Made by a program: the position numbers and the translations under genes. 64,000 bases of DNA from Oceanithermus desulfurans (lineage in GTDB: Bacteria; Deinococcota; Deinococci; Deinococcales; Marinithermaceae). Below are positions 29,732 to 38,727 of the stretch, in pieces. The stretch's first letter is position 1, and every line of letters begins with the position of its first letter. The stretch covers positions 62,001-126,000 of the forward strand of contig NZ_JACHEZ010000005.1 in the NCBI RefSeq assembly GCF_014201675.1, read 5' to 3'. The notes beneath the pieces were generated by a model, which saw nothing but the letters and a program-made list of their open reading frames with translations, was not told the origin of the DNA and did no database searches.

Positions 29732-30655
29732 TTATTCTGCCACGCGGTGGCCGCGCATCAAGGCGCGCGCGCGTTCGGCCTCGCCCCCCGGGCCCCGGGT
29801 GGCCGGCGCGGTCCTTGGGTAACCGGGCAGGAAGCCGCCCAGGCGCTCTTCGAAGCTGGGCAGCTCGGCCTGCCAGAAGACCCCGGTGGGGATGCGCTCG
29901 CCCCATTCGGTCGCCTTCAGGGTGAAACGGGCCATGCGCTCCGAGCGCTCCTCGTCGCTCATCTGCCGGGGGACGCGCGGGTCGTAGCCCTCGGCGTTGA
30001 CGTCGTAGACGCGCGGCGCGAACCACTCGCGGGTGTGCAGGTTGTTGTAGGTGGGGCAGGGCTGCAGGACGTCGATCATCGCCAGCCCCCGGTGTTCGAG
30101 GCCCCGCTGGATCAGCCGCGCCAGGTTCTTCACGTCGTAGGCGTAGCCGCGGGCGATGAAGGTGAAGCCCGCGGCGAAGGCCAGCATCAGCGGGTTGACC
30201 TTGCTCTGGATGTTGGGCCGGGCCAGGCTCTTGGGCTGGGCCCCCAGCTCGAGCGTCGGCGAGGCCTGCCCCTTGGTCATCCCGTAGACCTCGTTGTTGA
30301 AGATCAGGTAGAGCAGGTCGGGGTTGCGCCGGCCGGCCCCCACGAAGTGGCCGGCGCCGATGCCCATGCCGTCGCCGTCGCCGGCCATGGCAATCACCGT
30401 CAGCTCGGGGTGGGCCAGCTTGACCCCCTGGGCCACCGGCAGCGGCCGGCCGTGCAGGGTGTGGATGCCGTAGCTGGCGGCGTAGTGCACCGTCTTAGCC
30501 GAGCAGCCGATGCCGCTCACCATCACCGCGCGGCTGGGCTCGATGCCCAGCTTGTAAAGCGCCGTCTGCAGGGCGCTGAGGATGCCGTAGTCGCCGCAGC
30601 CCGGGCACCAGTCCGGGGCCAGGTCCGACTTGTAGTCCGCGAGTTTGAGCTCCAT
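29732..30655 (-). CDS. korB: 2-oxoacid:ferredoxin oxidoreductase, beta subunit
   Basis: A 307-residue thiamine-diphosphate subunit. The [4Fe-4S] ligands are Cys17 and Cys20 (WCPGCGDYG), Cys51 (GIGCSAKT) and the Cys in LQPCPTYNN. The ThDP motif is GDGDGMGIGAGH...FNNEVYGMTKGQ. The pair oxidises a 2-oxoacid (2-oxoglutarate most likely in this family) and reduces ferredoxin. It follows korA by eight bases, as usual for this two-subunit type. Confidence 0.92.
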   Translation of the reverse strand: MELKLADYKSDLAPDWCPGCGDYGILSALQTALYKLGIEPSRAVMVSGIGCSAKTVHYAASYGIHTLHGRPLPVAQGVKLAHPELTVIAMAGDGDGMGIGAGHFVGAGRRNPDLLYLIFNNEVYGMTKGQASPTLELGAQPKSLARPNIQSKVNPLMLAFAAGFTFIARGYAYDVKNLARLIQRGLEHRGLAMIDVLQPCPTYNNLHTREWFAPRVYDVNAEGYDPRVPRQMSDEERSERMARFTLKATEWGERIPTGVFWQAELPSFEERLGGFLPGYPRTAPATRGPGGEAERARALMRGHRVAE

Positions 30656-30663
30656 GCTTCCTC

Positions 30664-32523
30664 CTAGATGCCGCCGCGGAGCACCAGCCGCTCCCCGGCG
30701 TTTCCGGACAGCACCGTCTCGAAGGCGGCGCGCACTTCTTCGAGGGTCATCGGCCGGCCGTTGTACTTGACGATCAGGTGGTCGGGTCTGCGGCCCGTTT
30801 CCTGCGCCAGCAGGCGGGCGAACTGCCCCGACTGGTTGTACTCGAGCACCACCAGCCGCCTGCCCGCAAGCAGCTCGTCCAGGTCGGGGAAGGGGAGCAG
30901 GAAGCGCACCTGTACGTAGCCCAGGTCCAGCCCTTCCATCGCCTCCAGCGCCACCCCTTCGGTCGACCCCCAGCCGAGCACCAGGGTTTCGGCCTCGGGG
31001 TTGTGGGTCCGGTACATGGCCCCCGGTCCCAGCCACTTTGCGAGCGCGGCCAGCTTGGCGGCGCGTTTTTCCATCATCGCCTCGCGCAGCTCGGGGTCTT
31101 CGGTGATGTGGCCCACCTCGTCGTGCTCGTCGGAGGTGATCCAGTAGCCCGCGCCCTCCGTGCCCACCGGGATGCGCGGCGAGACGCCCCCCTCGGCCGC
31201 GAGCGAAAAGCGCGGGAAGACGCCCTCGGCCTGCGGGGGTGCGAGGCCGGGGTCGACCTCCACCGCGCCGACGTCGAAGGGCTCGACCGTGCGTGTGGTC
31301 GAGGCCAGGTACTTGTCCATCAGGTGCACCACCGGCAGCTGGAAGCGGGCGGCCAGGTTCATGGCCAGCGCCGCGTCCGCGAAGGCGTCCTCCACGCTCG
31401 CGCTCGCCAGCACCGCCCGCGGGTAGTCGCCGTGGCCGGCGCCCAGGGCGAAGCGCAGGTCGCCCTGCTCGGTCCGCGTCGGCAGGCCGGTGCTGGGCCC
31501 GCCGCGCTGGTAGAGGCTGACGACCAGCGGCGTCTCGGTGATGCCGGCGAAACCCAGGGCCTCGGCCATCAGCGCGAAGCCGGGGCCGCTGGTGGTCAGC
31601 GCTGCCCGTGCGCCCGCCATCGAGGCGCCGATGGCCATGTTGACCGCCGCCAGCTCGTCTTCCACCTGGACGACGACCACGCCCGCCTCGGGGTGGGCTT
31701 CCAGGTAGAAGGGCTCGTCGGTGGCCGGGGTGATGGGGTAGTAGCTCATGAAGCCCAGCCCGGCCGCCACCTTGCCCATCGCCGAGGCGTGGGAGCCGTT
31801 GACGTAGAGGCGTTCTCCCGGTGCGCCTACGGGTTTCAGCCCCGCGCCCGCGAGCGGCTCCACCCGCCGGTAGACCTCGGCGGCCACCTTGCGGTTAAGC
31901 TCGGCCACCTTGGGCTTGGCGGCGAACTGGGCGGCCGTCGCCGCGTCCAAAAGCTCCAGCGGGTAGCCGAGCAGCGCCAGCGAGGCGGCCACGGCGACGG
32001 TGTTGAGCGTCTTCTTGGCGGTGAGGGCGTCGGCGCCCACGGCCTCGCCCACCTCGCGCGCCAGGGGCGCGAGCGCCAGCGGCACCAGCCGCACGCCGGC
32101 CTCGCGAAAGCGTTCGACCGCTTTCTCGACCTGCGGGTCGCCGCCGCCCAGCGCCCGCGAAATTCGCTCGTAGGCCGCGCCGTCGAGCATGGCCAGCTTG
32201 GATAGCGGCCGCCGCGCGGCGTCCGGGTCGTAGACGAGCACGCCGCCGGGCTTCACCTCGCCCAGGTGCCGCACCAGCGTTTCGGCGTCGAGCGCGGCCA
32301 GCAGGTCCACCCGCTCGAAGAAGGCCCGGGTGGGTCTTCGCGCCGCGCGCACGTCGAGGTAGCTGTGCCGCCCCATGATGTTCGAGTGGTACTCGCGGCG
32401 GGCGCTCACCCACCAGCCGCCCCGGGCCAGCGCCCGGGCGAAGAGGGTGGCGGCGGTCTCGATGCCGCCGCCCTGGGGACCGCCCACCCGCCAGGTGAAG
32501 TCGTCCAGTGCGGGACGTTCCAT
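30664..32523 (-). CDS. korA: 2-oxoacid:ferredoxin oxidoreductase, fused gamma-alpha subunit
   Basis: A 619-residue subunit with an N-terminal gamma domain (GGPQGGGIETAATLFARAL) and an alpha pyrimidine-binding domain (GSHASAMGKVAAGLGFMSYYPITPATDEPFYLE, GPGFALMAEALGFAG). The fused gamma-alpha form is the KorA type. ATG 32523 lies seven bases after TAAGAT (32531-32536); the ATG at 32532 overlaps that box and cannot be used, so the start is a leaderless one at 32523. Confidence 0.92.
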   Translation of the reverse strand: MERPALDDFTWRVGGPQGGGIETAATLFARALARGGWWVSARREYHSNIMGRHSYLDVRAARRPTRAFFERVDLLAALDAETLVRHLGEVKPGGVLVYDPDAARRPLSKLAMLDGAAYERISRALGGGDPQVEKAVERFREAGVRLVPLALAPLAREVGEAVGADALTAKKTLNTVAVAASLALLGYPLELLDAATAAQFAAKPKVAELNRKVAAEVYRRVEPLAGAGLKPVGAPGERLYVNGSHASAMGKVAAGLGFMSYYPITPATDEPFYLEAHPEAGVVVVQVEDELAAVNMAIGASMAGARAALTTSGPGFALMAEALGFAGITETPLVVSLYQRGGPSTGLPTRTEQGDLRFALGAGHGDYPRAVLASASVEDAFADAALAMNLAARFQLPVVHLMDKYLASTTRTVEPFDVGAVEVDPGLAPPQAEGVFPRFSLAAEGGVSPRIPVGTEGAGYWITSDEHDEVGHITEDPELREAMMEKRAAKLAALAKWLGPGAMYRTHNPEAETLVLGWGSTEGVALEAMEGLDLGYVQVRFLLPFPDLDELLAGRRLVVLEYNQSGQFARLLAQETGRRPDHLIVKYNGRPMTLEEVRAAFETVLSGNAGERLVLRGGI

Positions 32524-32544
32524 ACCGCTCATCTTAAGTCGAAC

Positions 32545-32566
32545 CACGCCCCGGGAAAGGGGCGTG
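32545..32566 (-). terminator. Hairpin after the second pilin set
   Basis: CACGCCCC and GGGGCGTG form an 8-base stem with a six-base loop between the pilin gene end (32585) and the korA promoter. Only a weak T-rich tail follows, so it may be a leaky terminator for the pilin operon. Confidence 0.5.
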
Positions 32567-32584
32567 AGTACCGGTGGGCGGTTC

Positions 32585-33364
32585 TTAGTTGCCGGTGCCG
32601 GGCGGTGCGCTGCGCGGTACGGCCCGGGCGAAGAGGTTGCGCCGCTCCTGCTGCAGGGGCTGGCCGCGGTAGCGGATGCCCAGGCTGACCACCACGTTGT
32701 CGATCAGCGCCAGGGCGTTCGTGGGATCGCTGGTGTCGCCGGCTGAGAGCAGCAGCGAGTCGATGGGTTTTCGCGAGGCCTGCGAGAGCGAGTTCGCCGT
32801 ATAGACGACGGCGGTTTGCGTCGGCACCACCGCGTCCGCCACCACGCCGACGCTGGAGCTCAGGCCCGAGAAGTCGCGGGTGGGGAGCGTGTTGACCGGC
32901 CAGCTGACCCACTTGATCAGGTGTTCGACGAGCACCCGGTTCCCCGCCTTGGGGTTTTCGCCGAGGACGCCGACGTAGTCGGAGCGGTTCCCCAGGGTGT
33001 AGACCACCGCGCAGTAGAGGTCGCGGTGGCTGCTGGTGCTGTCGTAGGGGTTGCTTCCTCCTTCGTTGCAGTAGGGGCTGCCCCAGGGGAGCAGCATGGC
33101 CAGGGTCTGGCCTCCGGTGGTGACGCTGGTGCCGTCGGGCAGGGTGAGCGTCTGGCTGCCCGGGTAGATGTAGGCCGCGCCCGAGAACAGCTCGCTGACG
33201 CGCAGCAGCGCCAGGCGGGCGTCCTCGCGGGCCTGCTGGGCCACGATCTGGCGGTTGGCGATCTCCTGGTTCTTGACGATCATGTTGGTGGTGAGGATCA
33301 GGATGACGCCGAAGACCGCCATCGAGATCATCAGCTCGATCAGGGTGAAGCCGTTGCGTCTCAT
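32585..33364 (-). CDS. Minor pilin, PilW-like (second set)
   Basis: A 259-residue prepilin. The prepilin peptidase site is NGFTLIELM at residues 4-12 (cut after G5, with E at +5), followed by a hydrophobic helix. The globular part is long for a pilin and has a Cys pair near SPYCNEG and DLYCAVV, likely forming a disulfide. It ends LFARAVPRSAPPGTGN. ATG 33364 is preferred to GTG 33373, since the MRRNGFTLIE leader matches the class. It is the last gene of its set. Confidence 0.85.
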   Translation of the reverse strand: MRRNGFTLIELMISMAVFGVILILTTNMIVKNQEIANRQIVAQQAREDARLALLRVSELFSGAAYIYPGSQTLTLPDGTSVTTGGQTLAMLLPWGSPYCNEGGSNPYDSTSSHRDLYCAVVYTLGNRSDYVGVLGENPKAGNRVLVEHLIKWVSWPVNTLPTRDFSGLSSSVGVVADAVVPTQTAVVYTANSLSQASRKPIDSLLLSAGDTSDPTNALALIDNVVVSLGIRYRGQPLQQERRNLFARAVPRSAPPGTGN

Positions 33365-33379
33365 CTCTGCCACCCGTCC

Positions 33380-33787
33380 TTAGTTGGGGTTGCCGATCAG
33401 GGTGGCGCCGCGGGCCAGGGTACGCCCGTTGCGGGTGACCGTGATCGTGATCTTGCGCATGGGGGGCGGGCTGGTGGTGGCGGCGCCGCCGTTGAGGCTG
33501 AGGTTGTCGGCGCGGATCGTGGCCGTGAAGCCGGAGGGCAGCATGCGGTTGAGGTCGGAAAGCCGCGGCGGGGTCGCGGCGGCGTTGTAGTTCGCGGCGC
33601 TCTTCCAGTAGATGCGGTACTGCTCGAGCGCGCCGTTCACGTACTCCATGGCCAGGCTTTGTTCGTTGGTGCTCGAGCTCACCCGCAGGTTGCTGGCCAT
33701 GCTTCCGGCGACCGCGACGATCACCACGCCGATGATCGCCAGCGAGATCAGGATCTCGACCAACGACAGACCTTTTGTGTTTTTCAC
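33380..33787 (-). CDS. Minor pilin, PilV-like (second set)
   Basis: A 135-residue prepilin with a short positive leader and KGLSLVEILISLAIIG (cut after G7). A globular domain follows with GYTATIRADNL-like strands. It overlaps the upstream GspH gene by four bases (ATGA), so the set is translationally coupled. Its partners are the PilW-like gene and the large ComZ-like protein of the same transcript. Confidence 0.85.
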   Translation of the reverse strand: MKNTKGLSLVEILISLAIIGVVIVAVAGSMASNLRVSSSTNEQSLAMEYVNGALEQYRIYWKSAANYNAAATPPRLSDLNRMLPSGFTATIRADNLSLNGGAATTSPPPMRKITITVTRNGRTLARGATLIGNPN

Positions 33788-34194
33788 GGCAGGATCACCT
33801 TCCCTGTGGGCAGCACGACCACCCTGCGGGTCTTGGGTCCGGTGGTCACGGTAAACACGTACTGCTGGTCCGGCAGCCCCCGGCCGCTGAAGTTCAGCGT
33901 TGTGGGCGGCGCCACCGCGGCCCGGTGGGGCAGCCGCCCCTCGCGCACCAGGTTTCCGGCGGCGTCGTAGATCTGGACCCGGTTGCCCGCGAGGGTCACG
34001 CTCATCGCCTCGCTGCGCTTGAGGGCGCGGTTGCGCGCCTGGGTGATGAAGTTGGAGAAGCTGCGGGCGCTCTCGCTTGCGCGCAGGGCCTTGAGGTAGT
34101 TCTGCAGGTTGGCGGCGGTGACGGCGCCGATGATGCCCAGCAGCGCGAGCACGAGGAGCAGCTCGAGAAGCGAGAAACCGCGGCGGCGTTTCAT
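33784..34194 (-). CDS. Minor pilin, GspH/FimT-like (second set)
   Basis: A 136-residue prepilin with leader MKRRRG and the helix FSLLELLLVLALLG (cut after G6). The strand LREGRLPHRAAVAPPTTLNFSGRGLP and the end VVLPTGKVILP follow the GspH/FimT pattern. It overlaps both neighbours by four bases. Confidence 0.85.
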   Translation of the reverse strand: MKRRRGFSLLELLLVLALLGIIGAVTAANLQNYLKALRASESARSFSNFITQARNRALKRSEAMSVTLAGNRVQIYDAAGNLVREGRLPHRAAVAPPTTLNFSGRGLPDQQYVFTVTTGPKTRRVVVLPTGKVILP

Positions 34195-34631
34195 CGGCCC
34201 TCCCCCCGCTGGTAGTCGAGGCGGAAGCGGATGCTCTCGGGCAGCTGCTCGTAGACGAAGTCGTTGACCAGCAGCTTGCTGCCGTCGCGCAGGACCAGCA
34301 CGGTGAGCCCGTTCTCGCTGGCGTACTCCTTGACGTCGGTGAGCGCCAGCTGCGAGGGTGGCAGGGTGTTCAGGGGAGCGACCGGCTCGGCCGTCGGGGC
34401 GCCCTGCGTCTCCTCGGAGGCCAGGCTGCCCTCCAGCACGACCGTCGCTCCTTGCTCGGTAATCAGGGTACGCCCCGGGCCCGCATCCGTCGCTGCGGCG
34501 CCGGAGGCGGACGCTGGGGACGCGGCCGGGGCGGCCGCGGGCTGCGGGCGCGTGCGCAGCTTGAGCGCCAGCCCGGCCACCAGCACCAGGGCCAGGGCCA
34601 CGATGAGGAGGTTCAGTGCCCTTCCGTTCAT
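34191..34631 (-). CDS. Single-pass membrane protein of the pilin locus
   Basis: A 146-residue protein from ATG 34631, overlapping the large protein before it by four bases (ATGA). One hydrophobic segment, residues 7-24, is followed by an Ala/Pro-rich linker and a small domain with FVYEQLPESIRFRL. It has no prepilin peptidase site, so it is not a pilin. By place it may correspond to an accessory or assembly factor of the pilin set, resembling PilP- or ComB-type bitopic proteins only in layout. Function unknown. Confidence 0.65.
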   Translation of the reverse strand: MNGRALNLLIVALALVLVAGLALKLRTRPQPAAAPAASPASASGAAATDAGPGRTLITEQGATVVLEGSLASEETQGAPTAEPVAPLNTLPPSQLALTDVKEYASENGLTVLVLRDGSKLLVNDFVYEQLPESIRFRLDYQRGEGR

Positions 34632-36745
34632 TGCACGTGCTCCGTGGTACGGTCGGAGACCCGCCACGACATCGTCTGGCCGACTGCGCCCTTGACCAGG
34701 TTGAAGCCGAAGCCGCCGTTGCGCAGACGGAAATCGTAGTTGATGGTGAAAGCGCAGTCTTCGGTGCCGGGGACGTAGTAGGGGTCGCCCGGCTGCCCGC
34801 AGTCGCTCGCGGAGGCGCGGGGGTTGCCCAGGAAGTTGTAGCGGTTGCTGCCCACGTACCGACGTTTCATCCACCAGGCCTGGTAGCGCCCCGGGGCCAG
34901 GATGCCCAGCTCCTTACCGATCAGGCCGCCGGAGATGGCGAGCGGCTTCATGCTCGTCTTGCCGGCGATCCGCTGGTTGGCGTAGAGGAAGGCGTCCACG
35001 GTGGAAACCTGGGTCTCGTAGTTGCGCTCGTTGTCGATGATGATGCGCAGCGTCTTACCGTCGATGCGCCAGAAGCCGCGCAGGCCGCCTTCGTTGAAGT
35101 TGCCGTAGCCGCTGTTGCGGTTGTCGAGCCGCCGCGCCAGCCGCCGCGCCAGGCGGGTGGGAAGGCCGGAATCGATCAGGTCCTGGCGGATCTCGCTGCG
35201 CAACATCCCGTAGTAGCCGCCGCGCCAGCTGTTGTAGGCCATGCGTTCGGTGCCCAGCAGCTGCTTGTAGAGGGCGTCGTCCATCCAGGGCTTGAAGTTG
35301 CCGTTGGAGCGGATCGTACCCGGCCGGAAGGCGTAGCTGTAGGCGTCGCGGCTTACCGAGGCGGAACGGTTGGCGCGGCGGCAGACCACGTTGCCCGACG
35401 ACACCGCTTCGCCGTCCACGTTAACGTAGCCGCTGCCCTTTTGCGTCAGCTCGTCGCCGTTGCGCTTGTCGAAGCAGCGGGTGCCGCTGTAGAAGCCGAA
35501 CTGCGAGCGGTAGTAGTCGGCCGATTGGCGCTCGGCGGTGGGGAGGAGGTTGCCGCTCGAGTCGCGCTCGGTGTAGTCGCCGATGACGATGTTGCCGCGG
35601 GCGGCCAGGCGCAGCTCGTCCTTGCCCGCGGCGATGTTGGCGCGGGCGCACTCGTCGGCGTCGCTGATGCCCGAGCAGACGCCGCGCCCCGGCGGGTCGG
35701 GCGGGTCGGCCACCTGGACGTTGCCCGCGGTGTAGAGGTTGCGTCCCGCGTAGATCGCGCCCTTGCCGGTCACCACGCCCTTGATGATCACGTCGCCCTC
35801 GACGAAGATGTCCTCGTCGATCACGATCGGGTTGCTGGGGGTGCCGATAAGGACCAGGTTGCCGTTGTAGACCCGGTTGACGCGGCTGACGTTGGAACCC
35901 GTCGGCAGCGAGGTGATGCGTCCGCCGATCGGTACGCCGTAGATGATGCCGCCGCTCAGGCTGCCCATGGCGTTCTGCCGCGCGATCTCGCGGTTGATGG
36001 GCGGGAAGTCGGGCACGCCGTCGCCGTCGGTGTCGCTGGGAAGCATGTCGCCCGAGTAATTGGTGGTGACGCTGCCGGTTACCTCGGCCCCGTTGATCCG
36101 TTTGGGTGAGCCCGTGAGGTCCAGGTCGTCGTGGGTGATGTCGCGCGCAGCATAGACGCTGCCGTAGACGGTGGACCCGCCCTCGTGAGCGCCGCTGCCG
36201 ATGCCGCTGCGTCCCTCGGTGCCCCAGCCGGGCCGCATGAACTCGAGCGAGCCCACGTCGCCGCGCACGCGCAGGTGGCAGTAGATGCAGTTCGTCGTCT
36301 CCGAGAGCATGGCCAGCTTGAAGATCTGGCTCTGACCAAAGCTGACCCGCCGGACCACCGTCTGCTTGTCCCCGCCCTGGGACGCGGTGGCGGCGACCTC
36401 CACCCAGCCGTAGGGGTCGGAGGGTGGCGAGACGCGCAGCACCCGCCACTTGCCGGTGATGCCGCCCATGACGTTGACGGTGTGCACCTGGGTGGTGTCG
36501 AGGGTCCGCAGGTAGTTGCGTACCGAATAGTTGTTGTTCTTGAAATCGCTGATCAGCTTCAACCGGGCCTGCTCCGACACGCCGTCCGCCGCCTGGACCA
36601 GCGCGCTGTGGGATTTCACGGTCTTGACGCTGCGTATCTGATTGACCGTGCTGGCCGTAAAGATCATCACGATCATAAAAGCAATGACCATCGCGAAGAT
36701 CGTGGTGATGAGGGCGATGCCCTTTTGTCTAGATCCTTTCCCCAT
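34628..36745 (-). CDS. Large pilin-associated protein (ComZ/PilX-like) with a haem-c motif
   Basis: A 705-residue protein from ATG 36745, six bases after TACGCT (36752-36757), so leaderless. It begins QKGIALITTIFAMVIAFMIVMI, a pilin-like helix with a KGIALI leader in place of a G-F cut. The remainder is a large extracellular domain. CIYCH at 153-157 is a single CxxCH haem-c site. DTDGDGVPD (238-246) is an EF-hand-like calcium loop. Later parts carry many short GxxxG-type turns like the beta-solenoid described for ComZ of Thermus thermophilus. It heads the second pilin set, downstream of a terminator, so it is separately transcribed. Confidence 0.75.
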   Translation of the reverse strand: MGKGSRQKGIALITTIFAMVIAFMIVMIFTASTVNQIRSVKTVKSHSALVQAADGVSEQARLKLISDFKNNNYSVRNYLRTLDTTQVHTVNVMGGITGKWRVLRVSPPSDPYGWVEVAATASQGGDKQTVVRRVSFGQSQIFKLAMLSETTNCIYCHLRVRGDVGSLEFMRPGWGTEGRSGIGSGAHEGGSTVYGSVYAARDITHDDLDLTGSPKRINGAEVTGSVTTNYSGDMLPSDTDGDGVPDFPPINREIARQNAMGSLSGGIIYGVPIGGRITSLPTGSNVSRVNRVYNGNLVLIGTPSNPIVIDEDIFVEGDVIIKGVVTGKGAIYAGRNLYTAGNVQVADPPDPPGRGVCSGISDADECARANIAAGKDELRLAARGNIVIGDYTERDSSGNLLPTAERQSADYYRSQFGFYSGTRCFDKRNGDELTQKGSGYVNVDGEAVSSGNVVCRRANRSASVSRDAYSYAFRPGTIRSNGNFKPWMDDALYKQLLGTERMAYNSWRGGYYGMLRSEIRQDLIDSGLPTRLARRLARRLDNRNSGYGNFNEGGLRGFWRIDGKTLRIIIDNERNYETQVSTVDAFLYANQRIAGKTSMKPLAISGGLIGKELGILAPGRYQAWWMKRRYVGSNRYNFLGNPRASASDCGQPGDPYYVPGTEDCAFTINYDFRLRNGGFGFNLVKGAVGQTMSWRVSDRTTEHVQ

Positions 36746-36798
36746 GCTTCTAGCGTAGGGGGAGGTATCCGCACCGGGTACCCTCAAACGGGGGGATT

Positions 36799-36839
36799 AA
36801 AAAAACCGGTACCCCGGCGCGCCGGGATGGCGCGCCGGG
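36799..36839 (-). terminator. Intrinsic terminator between the two pilin sets
   Basis: On the minus strand two perfect 11-base arms, CCCGGCGCGCC and GGCGCGCCGGG (36829-36839 and 36813-36823), flank a five-base loop and are followed by TACCGG and TTTTTTT. It begins right after the stop at 36840 and separates the two large proteins. Confidence 0.85.
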
Positions 36840-38717
36840 TCAGTATTCCTTGTAGGTCAGCCGGGTCACCCCGACGTCGGCCAGCTGGAAGACCCGTGTG
36901 GTGGGGAAGTTGGGCGGGGTCAGCCGGCTGTTCTCGAAGCGGCGGTCGTACTCGAAGGTTTCCAGGTAGCCGCTGGCCACGCTGCCGCCGGAGCCGATGA
37001 CGCCGCGCAGCTGGTCCTCCCACTGAATCAGGCCGCCGAAGAGGCGCATCTTGCCCTGGGGGCCGCGGGTGTTGTAGTTCTCGACCGCCAGCCCCTTGCC
37101 GGTGGCGGCCGACAGGTAGGAGCCCCAGAGGTAGATGTCGTCCACCGCCCCGACCCGGATGGTGATGTCGTCGGTCTCCGAGAAGACCCCCAGCACCGTC
37201 CGCAGCGGTCCGCTGGCCGAGGCGCAGCGGGGGTGGGTGGCGAGGTAGCTGCTGTTGGTCATCTGGGTGGGGTCGCACTCGTAGACCAGGTCGGTGAAGA
37301 GGCCGATGCCTCCCACGGCGGTGACGTTGAGCTGGGTCTCCAGCGAGAGCGCAGGCGGAATCGTGGCCGGCGGGGGGTGGTCGGGCGAGTCCGTGGGCAC
37401 GGGGCCGGTGCGGCTGGGGGCGCGCAGGGCGTCGACGTTGCCGTTGACGTAGATCTGCCCCGTGGGGCCTCCGGTCCCCAGCGGCGCGGGACCGTTGGGC
37501 ACGCCCAGGAGGTTGGTGACGTTGCCCAGGGGGTCGGTGACCTGGGTGGTGTCGGTGTTGTAGTCCACGACGATCGTCCAGGTGCGCCCGGCCTGGGTGA
37601 TGCGGTAGGTTTGCGTGCCGTCCCCGCCCGCGGCGATGTACAGCTCGTCCACGTCGCCCTGGATGTAGATCCCGCCGGTGACCCGGCTGCCGTCGTTGAT
37701 CAGGTAGACGCCGTCGGGGATGGGGTTCGAGCCGGCGCAGGGGCTGATGCCCAGGACGGCGCAGCGGTCGGCGTTGGTGATCGGGTCGGGGACGCCGTCG
37801 CCGTTGTTGTCTTCGGTGGGGTCGAGGCCTAGCGCGGCGCGCTCCTGCGAGAGTGCGTTCGTGGGCAGTTCCACCCGCGGCGCGTTCCAGTCGTAGCCCT
37901 TTTCGAAGACGGGCTCGGTGCAGGGCGGCCGCGATCCCGCGTTGAGGAACTCCTTGACGCCCAGGCCGTCGTGGCAGCTGTTGAAGATGTCCCAGAACCA
38001 GGCGCCGCCGTCGGAGGCGGTGATGCGGCCCTTGAAGACCGGCGTGCCCCAGAAGCCCCAGTTGCTGTTCGCGTGCACCGGACCGTCGAAGACCGAGCCG
38101 GTGGGGAAGAAGCCGCGGTCGCCGCCCGCGTCCTCCACCAGGAAGAGCCACTGGGAGAGGCTCGCCCGGCCGACCTTGATCGTCAGGAAGCCCTCCTCCT
38201 GAATGCGCCGTTGGTTGTTGCCCGAGGTGCCGGTCGCGACCACCCGGTACTCCGCGGTGTAGGTCTGGAACTGGCCGCCGCCGCCGGCCGTCGGCATCGA
38301 GGCGATACGGAAGTTGCGGATGTCGTAGCTAAGGCTCGCGTCGCCCACGCCGGCCAGCTGGCTGGACGGCAGCGCGCTGAAGTTGGCGTTGAGCGCGTCC
38401 TTGATCTGCAGGGCCACCGAGTCCCAGGCGTCCTGGGGGATCACGTAGTCGGTGGTGGGGTCGTTGCCGCCGACGACGAAGCTGGTCGCGTAGCTGTCGA
38501 TGATGGGCTTGAGCTCCGAGAAGAGCTGCGTGTCCAGCACGTACCCGGCGTAGGTGGCGCCGGCTTCGGCGACGTTGCGGGCGCGGCTGTTGACCAGGTT
38601 GTTCTTGTTCTGGCGGATCTCGCTCAGCGTGTCTACCGACAGGATCGCGATCACGGCGACGAGCACCATCATCAGGACCAGTGCGGTGACGAGGGCGATG
38701 CCTTGTTTCTTCCTCAT
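36840..38717 (-). CDS. Large pilin-associated protein (ComZ/PilX-like, DUF4900 type)
   Basis: A 625-residue protein beginning MRKKQGIALVTALVLMMVLVAVIAILS, a pilin-type helix with KQGIALV. The globular part has about 200 residues of PilX-like fold (NLVNSRARNVAEAGATYAGYVL), a beta-solenoid-like centre, and a DNNGDGVPDPITNADRC calcium loop (about 320-335). It is about 70 residues longer than ComZ of T. thermophilus (554). Its order after FimT, PilV and PilW genes is that of the Thermus pilA1-pilA2-pilA3-comZ locus, which serves pili and DNA uptake; the ComZ call rests on this order and on length. Confidence 0.75.
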   Translation of the reverse strand: MRKKQGIALVTALVLMMVLVAVIAILSVDTLSEIRQNKNNLVNSRARNVAEAGATYAGYVLDTQLFSELKPIIDSYATSFVVGGNDPTTDYVIPQDAWDSVALQIKDALNANFSALPSSQLAGVGDASLSYDIRNFRIASMPTAGGGGQFQTYTAEYRVVATGTSGNNQRRIQEEGFLTIKVGRASLSQWLFLVEDAGGDRGFFPTGSVFDGPVHANSNWGFWGTPVFKGRITASDGGAWFWDIFNSCHDGLGVKEFLNAGSRPPCTEPVFEKGYDWNAPRVELPTNALSQERAALGLDPTEDNNGDGVPDPITNADRCAVLGISPCAGSNPIPDGVYLINDGSRVTGGIYIQGDVDELYIAAGGDGTQTYRITQAGRTWTIVVDYNTDTTQVTDPLGNVTNLLGVPNGPAPLGTGGPTGQIYVNGNVDALRAPSRTGPVPTDSPDHPPPATIPPALSLETQLNVTAVGGIGLFTDLVYECDPTQMTNSSYLATHPRCASASGPLRTVLGVFSETDDITIRVGAVDDIYLWGSYLSAATGKGLAVENYNTRGPQGKMRLFGGLIQWEDQLRGVIGSGGSVASGYLETFEYDRRFENSRLTPPNFPTTRVFQLADVGVTRLTYKEY

Positions 38718-38727
38718 GCCGTGCCTC

